Source of the DNA: CBDCMJ01 sp965224325
GTDB lineage: Bacteria; Chloroflexota; Dehalococcoidia; Lucifugimonadales; UBA3495
NCBI GenBank assembly: GCA_965224325.1
Contig: CBDCYT010000008.1
Location: 7,932 to 71,931 of the forward strand
Length of the DNA: 64,000 nt
Direction of reading: 5' to 3'
The notes under the pieces were generated by a model. The model worked only from the letters and a program-made list of their open reading frames with translations. It was not told the DNA's origin and made no database searches. A program made the translations under genes and the position numbers. Within the stretch, counting starts at the first letter, position 1. Each line of letters opens with the position of its first letter. Below are positions 17,369 to 25,052 of the stretch, in pieces.

Positions 17369-17517
17369 ATGCCTATTCCAGAATCGCAATTGAGCGAGTG
17401 GTCTGATCACGGCCCCCAGGAAGCTTCCATTCGTACCCACGAGTCCATCAGAAAAGTGTTGTCTCAATACAGTTGGCCCCCTGGGATGATATACGTGTCA
17501 ATGGTGCCGAGAAATTA
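17369..17517 (+). pseudogene. N-terminal stub resembling a CD-NTase/nucleotidyltransferase
   Basis: The frame begins MPIPESQLSEWSDHG and continues THESIRKVLSQYSWPPG. I know this opening from nucleotidyltransferases with the start MPIPESQLxxWSxQG, a group close to the cyclic-nucleotide synthases of CBASS. The catalytic GSY and DxD elements, expected directly after, are not present; similarity ends near 17490 and the frame closes at 17584. The identification rests on about 35 residues. Confidence 0.35.
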
Positions 17518-17787
17518 TGCCACTGGGGCGCCTGAATCGCGTACCACTTGCCCGATGACCTGGGGCCGTAGGCAGGTGGAGTAGCCACTGTTCTGAGAGC
17601 GAGCGGAGACAGGGTCAGTGTGAGCTGGGCGTCGTGGGGTTCTTCTGAAGCCTGCGAGGCGGCGTTCTCCCGGCTGCGCTTGAGGCAGTAGCTCTCGCCG
17701 TTCATCGGAGTTGGACGGCCTGAGATTCCCCGAAGCAACCCAGCCATATTCCATGCGGAATTGGGGGGAGTCCATATGCCAATCTTT
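17518..17787. other. Gene-free stretch before the IS1595 element
   Basis: No convincing gene. Overlapping minus-strand frames exist but show no family I recognise. It ends with CAATCTTT at 17780-17787, the left target duplication of the IS1595 element. Confidence 0.4.
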
Positions 17788-17811
17788 GGGAATTATAGTG
17801 AATTTTAGCCG
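17788..17811 (+). repeat. Left terminal inverted repeat of IS1595 element
   Basis: Twenty-four bases starting GGGAATTATAGTGAATT, perfectly complementary in reverse to 20156-20179. The target copy CAATCTTT abuts it on the outside. Confidence 0.9.
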
Positions 17812-17820
17812 GGTGGCCCG

Positions 17821-18051
17821 TTACTGGGCCAGCATCTCCGTGCATCCCTCGCACCTCGCGTCCCGGTACAGCGTCTCCGGGTAGTTGACTTCCCGCCCGC
17901 ACGCGGCGCAGCGGTAGGCTTGGCCCTTGATGCTTCCGCGTGGTCGCCCGCCGTTCAGAACAACGCGGGCCAATTCCTCTGGCGTCGCGTCTACGCGCGG
18001 CGGGTACTTGCGGGCCGGGCGGCCCTTGGCTTCCTCTGGCATTTCGTACAC
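17821..18051 (-). CDS. Small zinc-ribbon protein, likely IS1595 passenger
   Basis: This 76-residue basic protein has RVDATPEELARVVLNGGRP in the middle and a C-terminal four-cysteine ribbon (CAACG ... CEGC). Short proteins with the ATPEELAR-type motif often accompany IS1595 transposase genes. It lies downstream of the transposase in the same orientation, inside the inverted repeats, so it moves with the element. Function unknown; a regulatory or accessory role in transposition is a guess. Confidence 0.6.
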   Translation of the reverse strand: MYEMPEEAKGRPARKYPPRVDATPEELARVVLNGGRPRGSIKGQAYRCAACGREVNYPETLYRDARCEGCTEMLAQ

Positions 18052-18129
18052 CTCCTTCTAACTCGCCCTCCAGCCGTTAGCACGGTTCAGCGTGATAGAG
18101 GGTGCGGTTGGCGAAGTTGGGCGCGCCCC

Positions 18130-19074
18130 TTAGGCGGTTAGCCCCGCGTAGGTCATACGCTTCCCGTCCGCTCCCTGCGCCATGATGCGCATTTGCTCGG
18201 CGGTATCCATCGGGCGGCTGTTGTGGCGACCCTCGAACTCGGCAACATAGCGGCCCAGGTGCTTGACGCTCATCTGGTGGTAGACGCCCACGTAGCCGCG
18301 CTTCAACATGGCCCAATGGCTCTCTATCCCGTTGGTGTGCGCCATGCCGTGCACGTACTCCTTGGCCGAGTGCTTGACCGCTTCGTGGGGCCTGGGCAGC
18401 CCGTTGTAGGCGGCGGCTTCGTCGGTGTAGACCTGGGTCGTCGGCTGAGTGTTGAGCTTCACGAAGGCTTGGAGTGTCAGCGCGTCCGTGGACGACACGG
18501 CGGCAGTGGCAACCTGGCCGGTCTCCCGGTCCTTCATGCCCACTACGGCGGCCTTGCCCACGGCCCCGCGTCCCGCCTTGAGTTTCTTGTTGGAGTGCTT
18601 GTTCTTTTCCTTGCCGCCGATGTAGGTCTCGTCCACTTCCACCGGGCCGGCGAACTTGTCAGCCTCGACGGTCCACATTTCCCGTATCCGGTGGGCCATG
18701 TACCATGCGGAGCTTTGGGCTATCCCCAAATCCCGGTGTAGCTTCATGCTGGAGACGCCCTTCAGATTCGTGGCGTAGAGGAAAAAGGCGATGGCCCACT
18801 TGGAAAGCGGGAGGTTAGAACTGTGGAGTAGGGTTCCGGTCTTGACCGAGAAGGACTTGCGGCATTCCTTCTCGCGGCAGCGGAAGGGCTGGGGCTTGCG
18901 GCTAGGGACTGTGGCGACGTTCAGGCTACCGCAGAACGGGCAGGCGACGGCGGAGGGCCAGCGTTGCTCCACGAACCACGTCTCCGCCTTCTCTTCGGTA
19001 TCGAACTTCTGGACCGCATCCAGGAGGGTGATTCCCTTGCGGTAGGACTTGCCGGGGCCGCTTTGAGTTGACAT
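18130..19074 (-). CDS. IS1595-family (ISXO2-like) transposase
   Basis: The ATG at 19074 follows GGAG with good spacing and gives 314 residues. The protein has an N-terminal zinc ribbon (CPFCG and a second CREKEC pair), a helix-turn-helix region (LHRDLGIAQSSAWYMAHRIR) and the ISXO2 catalytic domain. In that domain the first Asp lies in VEVDETYIGGKEKNKH, the second in VYTDEAAAY, and GIESHWAMLKRG follows. All key acidic residues are visible and the length is normal, so it should be functional. A TTG 12 bp upstream is an alternative start. Confidence 0.93.
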   Translation of the reverse strand: MSTQSGPGKSYRKGITLLDAVQKFDTEEKAETWFVEQRWPSAVACPFCGSLNVATVPSRKPQPFRCREKECRKSFSVKTGTLLHSSNLPLSKWAIAFFLYATNLKGVSSMKLHRDLGIAQSSAWYMAHRIREMWTVEADKFAGPVEVDETYIGGKEKNKHSNKKLKAGRGAVGKAAVVGMKDRETGQVATAAVSSTDALTLQAFVKLNTQPTTQVYTDEAAAYNGLPRPHEAVKHSAKEYVHGMAHTNGIESHWAMLKRGYVGVYHQMSVKHLGRYVAEFEGRHNSRPMDTAEQMRIMAQGADGKRMTYAGLTA

Positions 19075-19172
19075 TGCCCGCTCCAATCACACTTGCCTTA
19101 TGTGACTATTTTAGCCGAATAGAGCGGGATTGTCAAGGGTTTTAGCCGGATTATTCCTGGACAGACCTCCCG

Positions 19173-19367
19173 TTAGGTGTTGACCCCGGGGTTGGCCCCG
19201 GGTACTGCCTTGATAAGCCCGTCCAACTTGGTTTCTATGCGGTCAACCTTGGTCTCCAGGCGGTCCAGACGTTCCTCTACCCCGTCCAGCCGCTCAACAA
19301 TCGGCTTCAAGGCTATGACCAGTTCCTCCCGGAGCTCCTCCCGCGTTATGTAGCTAATGGTCGCCAT
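19173..19367 (-). CDS. Small coiled-coil protein
   Basis: From the ATG at 19367 (preceded by GGAGGAC) the protein has 64 residues: MATISYITREELREEL followed by repeated heptads (VERLDGVEERLDRLETKVDRIETKLDGL region) that predict a continuous coiled coil. It resembles the coiled-coil part of the protein at 13274-13627. It lies inside the IS1595 element, upstream of the transposase in the same orientation. No function is known. Confidence 0.5.
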   Translation of the reverse strand: MATISYITREELREELVIALKPIVERLDGVEERLDRLETKVDRIETKLDGLIKAVPGANPGVNT

Positions 19368-19584
19368 TCTGATGTCCTCCTCCGCTGCAGACAGGCAACT
19401 ATTGTTATGACAGTATGGTAGGTCACACGGTATAACCCGCCAACCGTGCCTGTCAACCGCCCTCACCGTTCGCAATTGCGAATAGTTGAGGCATCGAGTA
19501 CAATCCCCGGCGGGCAGTTGCTCTTGGGAACGGCGGCTGTGATAAGCACCGAATCCTTGCCGCGCCGCGAGGGGGCCTCCTCAT

Positions 19585-19719
19585 ATGCGAGACACCATAC
19601 TGATGGTTTTCGGCACCGGGGTCGGGCTAGCGGTCGCTTGGGCGCTCATCGGCGGGACACTGCTTGGTGTGTTCTTCCTGAATATACTTAATATGGGACT
19701 TATCCCACTCTGCATATGA
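19585..19719 (+). CDS. Short membrane peptide ORF
   Basis: Forty-four residues, MRDTILMVFGTGVGLAVAWA followed by another hydrophobic stretch, predict one or two membrane helices. GGGGGCCTCC precedes the start, without a clear binding site. It lies in the passenger part of the IS1595 element. Composition is the only evidence. Confidence 0.25.
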   Translation: MRDTILMVFGTGVGLAVAWALIGGTLLGVFFLNILNMGLIPLCI

Positions 19720-19765
19720 TATACATTGGGCACTGGGTCTGCCAACTCGGATTTGGTCGATCGCA

Positions 19766-19873
19766 ATGTGGGGCGGCTGGGGCATCGCCTGCCTTTTCTT
19801 CGTGGTTTTCACCGTAGTCACGCCCTTGGGAGCTGCGGTTGCGCTGGCGAGGACGCTGGTGAGCAAGGAGTGA
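19766..19873 (+). CDS. Short membrane peptide ORF
   Basis: Thirty-five residues, MWGGWGIACLFFVVFTVV then PLGAAVALARTLVSKE, predict one membrane helix. It follows 19585-19719 closely in another frame, so the two could be halves of one broken small membrane gene. It ends 27 bp before the next gene. Confidence 0.2.
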   Translation: MWGGWGIACLFFVVFTVVTPLGAAVALARTLVSKE

Positions 19874-19900
19874 TAGCTTTGACAATAGGAGACGGACGAC

Positions 19901-20116
19901 ATGGCTACTGAGGATGGGTTCACTAGAGAGGCTACAATCGCGTTCTTCGACGTGGTTGGCAGGGCGGCCAGGCAGATACCGGACGAACACCGCGACAGGA
20001 TCATTGACCTAATCGAGGAAACCCTGCGCGATGCCTACGAGTCTGCCCCGGACATCCGGGAAGATGTAATAAGGCTTCACGTTAGATTTGTATCTGCGCT
20101 CCTTGGCCCTACGTAG
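19901..20116 (+). CDS. 71-residue passenger protein, function unknown
   Basis: AGGAGACGGACGAC gives a good ribosome binding site before the ATG. The product (MATEDGFTREATIAFFDVVG, then ARQIPDEHRDRIIDLIEETL) is acidic and predicted helical. It is the last gene inside the right terminal repeat of the IS1595 element. I do not recognise the family. Confidence 0.45.
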   Translation: MATEDGFTREATIAFFDVVGRAARQIPDEHRDRIIDLIEETLRDAYESAPDIREDVIRLHVRFVSALLGPT

Positions 20117-20155
20117 GCCGCCCCTCCCCCCGGCGGCGAGTGCTGGCCCGCCCGT

Positions 20156-20179
20156 CGGCTAAAATTCACTATAATTCCC
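20156..20179 (-). repeat. Right terminal inverted repeat of IS1595 element
   Basis: Perfect reverse complement of 17788-17811, followed directly by CAATCTTT (20180-20187), the second copy of the 8-bp target duplication. Confidence 0.9.
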
Positions 20180-20288
20180 CAATCTTTACGCCCATTATCA
20201 GAACCCCACACTCCTCAATAGTCAGACGGTTGCCGGCCCTGGCCCTTACGAAAGCGACCCCTCGTTTTCCCAACCAAGAGAGTGTCCA

Positions 20289-21599
20289 ATGAAAGTCCTG
20301 CAGGTAATCCACGGCTACCCTATGCGGTACAACGCCGGCTCCGAAGTGTATACCCAGGGCCTGGCCCAGGCGCTTGCCGAACGCAACGAGGTGCATGTGT
20401 TCACCAGGCAGGAGAACGCCTTCCTCCCGGAATACGCCGTTCATCAGGAGACCGATCCGGCAGATACTCGAGTCACTCTTCACGTTGTCAACATGGCTCG
20501 GGCGCGTGACGGTTTCCGCCACCCGGCGGTGGATGATGCCTTCGCGGCGGTCCTGGACCAAGTCCAGCCCGACATCGTGCACGTCGGGCATCTGAATCAT
20601 CTCTCGACCTCTCTCGTGTTCACAGCCCGCGACCGCCGCATCCCGGTGGTCTTCACCCTTCACGACTATTGGCTAATGTGCCCGAGGGGACAGTTCATCC
20701 AGATGTACCCCAAAAACCCTTCGGATACCTGGGCCGTCTGCGACGGTCAGGACGACAGGAAATGCTCCGTGCGTTGTTACTCGCGTTACTTCTCGGGAAA
20801 GGCAGATGAGTACGAACTGGATGCGGCTCACTGGACCGGATGGGTCGGACGGCGCATGGCCCACGTCAGAGAGGTGTGCGATTCTGTGGACGTGTTCATC
20901 GCTCCCGCCATGTACCTGTTGCGTCGTTTCCGGGATGATTTCGGAATCCCAGGAGAGAAACTCGTCTACCTGGACTACGGGTTCCATCTAGACCGACTGG
21001 GTGGCAGGAAGCGACTCGGGGGAGACCCGTTTACTTTCGGGTATATCGGGACCCACATACCGGCAAAGGGAGTGGACCTCCTGATCAAGGCGTTCGGCAG
21101 CATGCCTGGTGAATCTCGCCTTCGCATCTGGGGACGCAACCGGGGTGTGGAGACCGACGGCCTCATGGCATTAGCCCGAGACCTGCCGGGAACCGCCGCC
21201 GGCCGCGTCGGATGGATGGGCGAATACCGAAATACGGAAATCGTCCCCGCCGTATTCGACCGTTGCGACGCTATTGTCGTCCCGTCGATTTGGGCGGAAA
21301 ATTCCCCCCTGGTCATACACGAGGCTTTACAGGCAGGCGTCCCGGTAATCACCGCCGACTATGGAGGGATGGCCGAATACGTCCATCATGAGGAGAACGG
21401 TTTGCTCTTCAACCACCGGGATATCGAATCCCTGGCCCAACAGATGCAAAGACTCTGCGAGGACCCCCAACTGGCCGAACGATTGGGCGGCAGAGGGTAC
21501 CTACAATCGGCGGACGGCAACATTACGGACATGCTTGAACATTGCCGCGCGGTAGAGCGCATATACGCCAATCTGGTCCACGGAGGCCCCGACAAATGA
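20289..21599 (+). CDS. Glycosyltransferase family 4 (GT-B fold)
   Basis: This 436-residue protein starts MKVLQVIHGYPMRYNAGSE, the usual GT4 N-terminal acceptor domain with a glycine-rich loop. The middle has HLNHLSTSLV and FTLHDYWLMCPRG, and a cysteine-rich insertion (CDGQDDRKCSVRC) common in GT4 enzymes. The C-terminal donor domain has GYIGTHIPAKGVDLLIKAF and the ENSPLVIHEALQAGVPVI E-x7-E motif. It would transfer a nucleotide sugar with retention. Its stop overlaps the next gene's start (ATGA), the first of three coupled junctions in this operon. The acceptor is unknown. Confidence 0.9.
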   Translation: MKVLQVIHGYPMRYNAGSEVYTQGLAQALAERNEVHVFTRQENAFLPEYAVHQETDPADTRVTLHVVNMARARDGFRHPAVDDAFAAVLDQVQPDIVHVGHLNHLSTSLVFTARDRRIPVVFTLHDYWLMCPRGQFIQMYPKNPSDTWAVCDGQDDRKCSVRCYSRYFSGKADEYELDAAHWTGWVGRRMAHVREVCDSVDVFIAPAMYLLRRFRDDFGIPGEKLVYLDYGFHLDRLGGRKRLGGDPFTFGYIGTHIPAKGVDLLIKAFGSMPGESRLRIWGRNRGVETDGLMALARDLPGTAAGRVGWMGEYRNTEIVPAVFDRCDAIVVPSIWAENSPLVIHEALQAGVPVITADYGGMAEYVHHEENGLLFNHRDIESLAQQMQRLCEDPQLAERLGGRGYLQSADGNITDMLEHCRAVERIYANLVHGGPDK

Positions 21600-22684
21600 C
21601 CGTACACTCCTATCACTCGGCGGGTTTACGACCCGCAACCGGCCAGAGCGACAGCGTGAAGCCTGGACCATGGCGAATCACCTTTGACACCAACCCGGAT
21701 GACGGCAACCTCCACTGCATCATGTGCGAGGACCATTCGCCCCATAGCACAACGCAGACCGACCGGAGGAGCGCCGGCCTCCCCAAGCGCCGCATGGACA
21801 TCGGTCTGGTCCGTCAGGTCCTGGCAGATTCCAGAGGCACGCCACTGCGGGAGATAATACCGTCGACCATGGGAGAGCCGCTGTTGTACCGTCATTTCGA
21901 CGAGATCATCGACCTCTGCGCCGAGTACGGAGTCAGGCTAAACCTGACCACCAACGGGACCTTTCCAAGGAGGGGAGCGAAGTCCTGGGCGGAGCGCATC
22001 GCGCCGGTGGCCTCTGACGTGAAGGTGTCCTGGAACGGCTCGACCAAGGCGACTCAAGAGAGTGTAATGCTGGGCTCCAACTGGGAGAGCGTACTGGAAA
22101 ACGTCAAAACGTTCATCGCCGTGAGAGACGAGCATGCTTTCCAGGGCGGCAACCGGTGCCGCGTGACATTCCAGTTGACCTTCATGGAAACCAACTTCCT
22201 CGAACTCCCCGACGTGGTAAAGCTCGCCGCCAAAATGGGGGTCGACCGGGTGAAGGGCCATCATCTCTGGGTGCATTTCGCCAAGTTGGGCCAGCAGTCA
22301 ATGCGCCGGAGCCCGGCGGCCATCCAGCGGTGGAACGATACCGTGGACGCCGCATACCACGCCGCGGAACGGGACCGGTTGCCCAACGGCGGCAGGGTCT
22401 TACTGGAAAATATCTTCAAGCTAGATGCGACCGGCCAGGGCGAGATTGCCCAGGGAACCAGGTGCCCCTTCCTTGGAGAAGAGGCCTGGGTTGCCTCCGA
22501 CGGCAGGTTCAACCCGTGCTGCGCCCCCGACGCCCTGCGCCGGACCCTCGGCTACTTCGGAAACGTGAACGAAATCAGTCTCTACGACATCTGGGAAAGC
22601 GCTCCCTACGAGGGCTTGCGGGCCAACTACATGCAAAATGCGCTTTGCCAGGGTTGCAACATGCGCAGGCCGGATGCTTCATGA
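21596..22684 (+). CDS. Radical SAM/SPASM protein with first cluster cysteine replaced by Gly
   Basis: I chose the ATG at 21596 (362 residues) because it overlaps the glycosyltransferase stop; a longer frame to 21542 lies inside that gene. The N-terminus reads FDTNPDDGNLHCIMCEDHSP. The expected CxxxCxxC is GxxxCxxC: Gly37 (GGC at 21704-21706) stands where the first cluster cysteine should be, with Cys41 and Cys44 present. Downstream are TMGEPLLYRHFDEI, LTTNGT and a C-terminal SPASM-like region (CPFLGEEAWVASDGRFNPCC ... CQGC). The rest is well preserved. Such enzymes modify peptides or small molecules by radical chemistry; without the third ligand the cluster may not assemble. The substrate is unknown. 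Confidence 0.85.
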   Translation: MTVHSYHSAGLRPATGQSDSVKPGPWRITFDTNPDDGNLHCIMCEDHSPHSTTQTDRRSAGLPKRRMDIGLVRQVLADSRGTPLREIIPSTMGEPLLYRHFDEIIDLCAEYGVRLNLTTNGTFPRRGAKSWAERIAPVASDVKVSWNGSTKATQESVMLGSNWESVLENVKTFIAVRDEHAFQGGNRCRVTFQLTFMETNFLELPDVVKLAAKMGVDRVKGHHLWVHFAKLGQQSMRRSPAAIQRWNDTVDAAYHAAERDRLPNGGRVLLENIFKLDATGQGEIAQGTRCPFLGEEAWVASDGRFNPCCAPDALRRTLGYFGNVNEISLYDIWESAPYEGLRANYMQNALCQGCNMRRPDAS

Positions 22685-24372
22685 ACGACGATTGGTTGGA
22701 ATACAAGATATCCTTAGATGGGTCCCACCATGTATACCAAGAACAGCCCGCCTATTTTCCAAGATTCCTGGAAGTCCTGAAGTTCCACGCGCCCGGACTC
22801 GCCCCGGTGCGCGACGCCTTCGGCGCCTATCACGTCACCCCAGACGGACATCCGGCCTACGAGTCCCGTTATCTTCGGACCTTTGGATTTTACGAAGGTC
22901 GGGCTGCGGTCCATTCCCAAGATGGTTGGTTCCACATCCTCCCGGACGGTGAGCGCCTGTACCCGGAGACTCACGCCTGGTGCGGCAATTTTCAGGAGGG
23001 CCGCTGCCCCGCCCGCCAAGCGGACGGCTGCTACTTCCACCTATCCGCCGACGGCTCACCGGCATATGAACAACGCTACCGGTACGCCGGAGATTTCAAG
23101 GACGGCTTCGCTGTCGTGCAGCGCGACGACGGCAATCACTCCCACATCGACTCCAGCGGAAACCTGGTGCACGGGGCCTGGTTTCTCGACCTGGATGTGT
23201 TTCATAAAAATCACGCACGGGCCCGCGACCCGGGTGGTTGGCATCATGTGGGCATCGGCGGGCAGCCGCTGTATGAGGCCAGGTTCAAGAACGTGGAACC
23301 GTTCTACAACGGGCAGTCACGGGTTGAGGGATTCGATGGGTCCCTGTTGGTGATCGACGAGTCAGGGGAGACCCTGGTCCAACTCAGGAGCCCTCTCAGG
23401 TCGCAGCTGGAAGAACTCTCCGCCGACATGGTCGGTCTGTGGAAGACCCAGGCGATACGGGCGGCCGTGGAACTGGGGGTGTTCGAGTCGTTGCGGGCGA
23501 CGCCGGAAGACATAGAGAAAAGTCTCGGACTGGGGAGAGCGGTTGGGCCGAGATTGATGCGCGTGCTCACCGAATTGGGACTCACCCGACGGGTTCCGGA
23601 CGGGACCTACCATCCAACAGAAAGGGGGTCCCTCCTCCAGAGGTCGCATCCTCTCTCCATGGCGGACGCGGCGTTGTTCTGGGGCGGTGAGACCTATGCC
23701 GCCTGGTCCGACGCCGCCCCGTCCCTACGGACGGGCCAATCCAGCTTCAAAAGCCTCTACGGGAAGGACTTCTTCGACTGGCTGCAGGACAAGCCGGACC
23801 AGCTGGAAGCCTGCCATCGGGCTTTTGGGGCCTACGCAAAGCATGACTACCAATCCCTGGCGGGGTCAGTGGACTTCGGGGTCCACGACCACATCCTTGA
23901 CGCCGGGGGTGGAACGGGGGAGTTGACCTTCACCCTGCTCCGCGCCCACCCCGAGCTCAGGGGAACAGTCATGGACCGGCCGGAGGTGGTGGGTACAGTC
24001 AGGGCTCCGGCGGATGTCTCGGCCCGTTGCAGTTTCGTATCCGGGGACTTCTTCCAGGAGTGGGCGGTTGGTTCGGATGCCGTGATTCTGGCGAGGGTGC
24101 TCCATGACTGGCCGGATGAACACGCCGTCAGAATACTCCGCCGCGCCCGTGATGCCATGCCAGAACACGGGGACCTTTACGTGGTGGAAATGGTGTTGGA
24201 CTACTCATCGGGGGCGGGCGGCCTGTTGGACTTGAACATGCTGGTGATGACCGGGGGCGCGGAACGCACGGAAGCACAGTTCAGGGAATTGCTGGCCAAA
24301 GCTAATTTTGAAACGCGTGACGTCGTGCCAACCGGTTCCGTCAGTTCGGTAATCCGGGCCAGAGCAATTTGA
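22681..24372 (+). CDS. WG-repeat / O-methyltransferase fusion protein
   Basis: Start ATG overlaps the radical SAM stop (ATGA). Of 563 residues, about 1-225 are repeated WG-like units (DGWFHILPDG, ADGCYFHLSADG, DDGNHSHIDSSG, GGWHHVGIGG), predicted to form a beta structure. Residues ~240-345 are a dimerisation domain of the plant-type O-methyltransferase kind (helix-rich, LGVFESLRATPEDIEKSLGL). Residues ~400-563 are the SAM-binding domain with motif I DAGGGTG (407-413) and HDWPDE (475-480), whose His is the general base in this family. It would methylate a hydroxyl on a small molecule. WG repeats fused to a methyltransferase are unusual; they may bind the substrate or carrier. Confidence 0.85.
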   Translation: MNDDWLEYKISLDGSHHVYQEQPAYFPRFLEVLKFHAPGLAPVRDAFGAYHVTPDGHPAYESRYLRTFGFYEGRAAVHSQDGWFHILPDGERLYPETHAWCGNFQEGRCPARQADGCYFHLSADGSPAYEQRYRYAGDFKDGFAVVQRDDGNHSHIDSSGNLVHGAWFLDLDVFHKNHARARDPGGWHHVGIGGQPLYEARFKNVEPFYNGQSRVEGFDGSLLVIDESGETLVQLRSPLRSQLEELSADMVGLWKTQAIRAAVELGVFESLRATPEDIEKSLGLGRAVGPRLMRVLTELGLTRRVPDGTYHPTERGSLLQRSHPLSMADAALFWGGETYAAWSDAAPSLRTGQSSFKSLYGKDFFDWLQDKPDQLEACHRAFGAYAKHDYQSLAGSVDFGVHDHILDAGGGTGELTFTLLRAHPELRGTVMDRPEVVGTVRAPADVSARCSFVSGDFFQEWAVGSDAVILARVLHDWPDEHAVRILRRARDAMPEHGDLYVVEMVLDYSSGAGGLLDLNMLVMTGGAERTEAQFRELLAKANFETRDVVPTGSVSSVIRARAI

Positions 24373-25052
24373 ACGTCCCTGGTCGAGTGGCCTCCATCTT
24401 GGAACGACTGAAAATAGCCCCGGACCGGGCCGATATTTCCTTGATTATCAGGCACGCCGAGCGAGAGGTGTTCCCAGTCGGCGCCTTGGGTACGGAAGTG
24501 CCCTTGACGGCCCGCGGAGTCGGTTCCGCGGAGATGCTTGGGGAGATGCTCCCAGCAAGCCGGACAGTAACCGCAGTATCCAGCCCCGTGCCGCGCTGTG
24601 TTCAGACCGCCGAGGCGATTCTGCGGGGCGTTGGCCGGGATGGCAACCCAGTCCTGGACCACCGGCTTGGGGACCCCGGCCCTTTCGTCGTTGACCCGGA
24701 GGCCTGTGGCCGGCTTTTCCTGGAGCTTCCTATCTCCGAAGTGGTGCGGCGGCAACTCTCCGACGCCCAGCCTCCTATGGGCATGCGCATCACTTCGGAA
24801 GGGGTCGATATACTCCTGGGCCTGGCGGCCGACCATCTCGGCTGGCAGGGACGGCTTAATATCTATGTCACCCATGACGCTATTCTGACCGTCCTGGTCG
24901 CCCACCTGTTCCGACTGCCTTTGCAGGAAGCCGGCTGGCCCGGCTTTTTGGACGGGCTTCTTCTATGGCGGTCCGCTGAGCGGCTCCATTTCATTTGGAG
25001 GGGACTCCACCAAGCTTCTCACCCAATCGGCCGTCAGCGAGATGGCCTCTAA
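24369..25052 (+). CDS. Histidine phosphatase superfamily protein
   Basis: The TTG at 24369 overlaps the methyltransferase stop. The protein has 227 residues with the catalytic IIRHAERE (normally RHG), the second-shell SSPVPRCVQTAEAI, and a C-terminal YVTHDAIL His. These features place it in the phosphoglycerate mutase-like phosphatases. In a sugar cluster it may remove a phosphate from a sugar or intermediate. The last 90 bp overlap the 3' end of the convergent epimerase gene. Confidence 0.8.
   Translation: MNVPGRVASILERLKIAPDRADISLIIRHAEREVFPVGALGTEVPLTARGVGSAEMLGEMLPASRTVTAVSSPVPRCVQTAEAILRGVGRDGNPVLDHRLGDPGPFVVDPEACGRLFLELPISEVVRRQLSDAQPPMGMRITSEGVDILLGLAADHLGWQGRLNIYVTHDAILTVLVAHLFRLPLQEAGWPGFLDGLLLWRSAERLHFIWRGLHQASHPIGRQRDGL

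Larger units (their letters stand above)
17788..20179. mobile_element. Complete IS1595-family element with passenger genes
   Basis: The limits are a perfect 24-bp inverted repeat (17788-17811 and 20156-20179; outer bases GGGAATTATAGTG) flanked by the 8-bp direct repeat CAATCTTT (17780-17787 and 20180-20187). Eight-base duplications are typical of IS1595. At 2.39 kb it is larger than a bare IS1595 because it carries, besides the transposase, a small zinc-ribbon gene, a coiled-coil gene, one or two short membrane ORFs and a 71-residue protein gene. Perfect ends and duplication suggest recent insertion, about 100 bp ahead of the glycosyltransferase operon. Confidence 0.9.

Noticed and set aside
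22156..22680. 5' extension of the WG-methyltransferase frame
   Set aside because: It overlaps the radical SAM gene in another frame and is Arg/Pro-rich; the ATG at 22681 overlaps the radical SAM stop.
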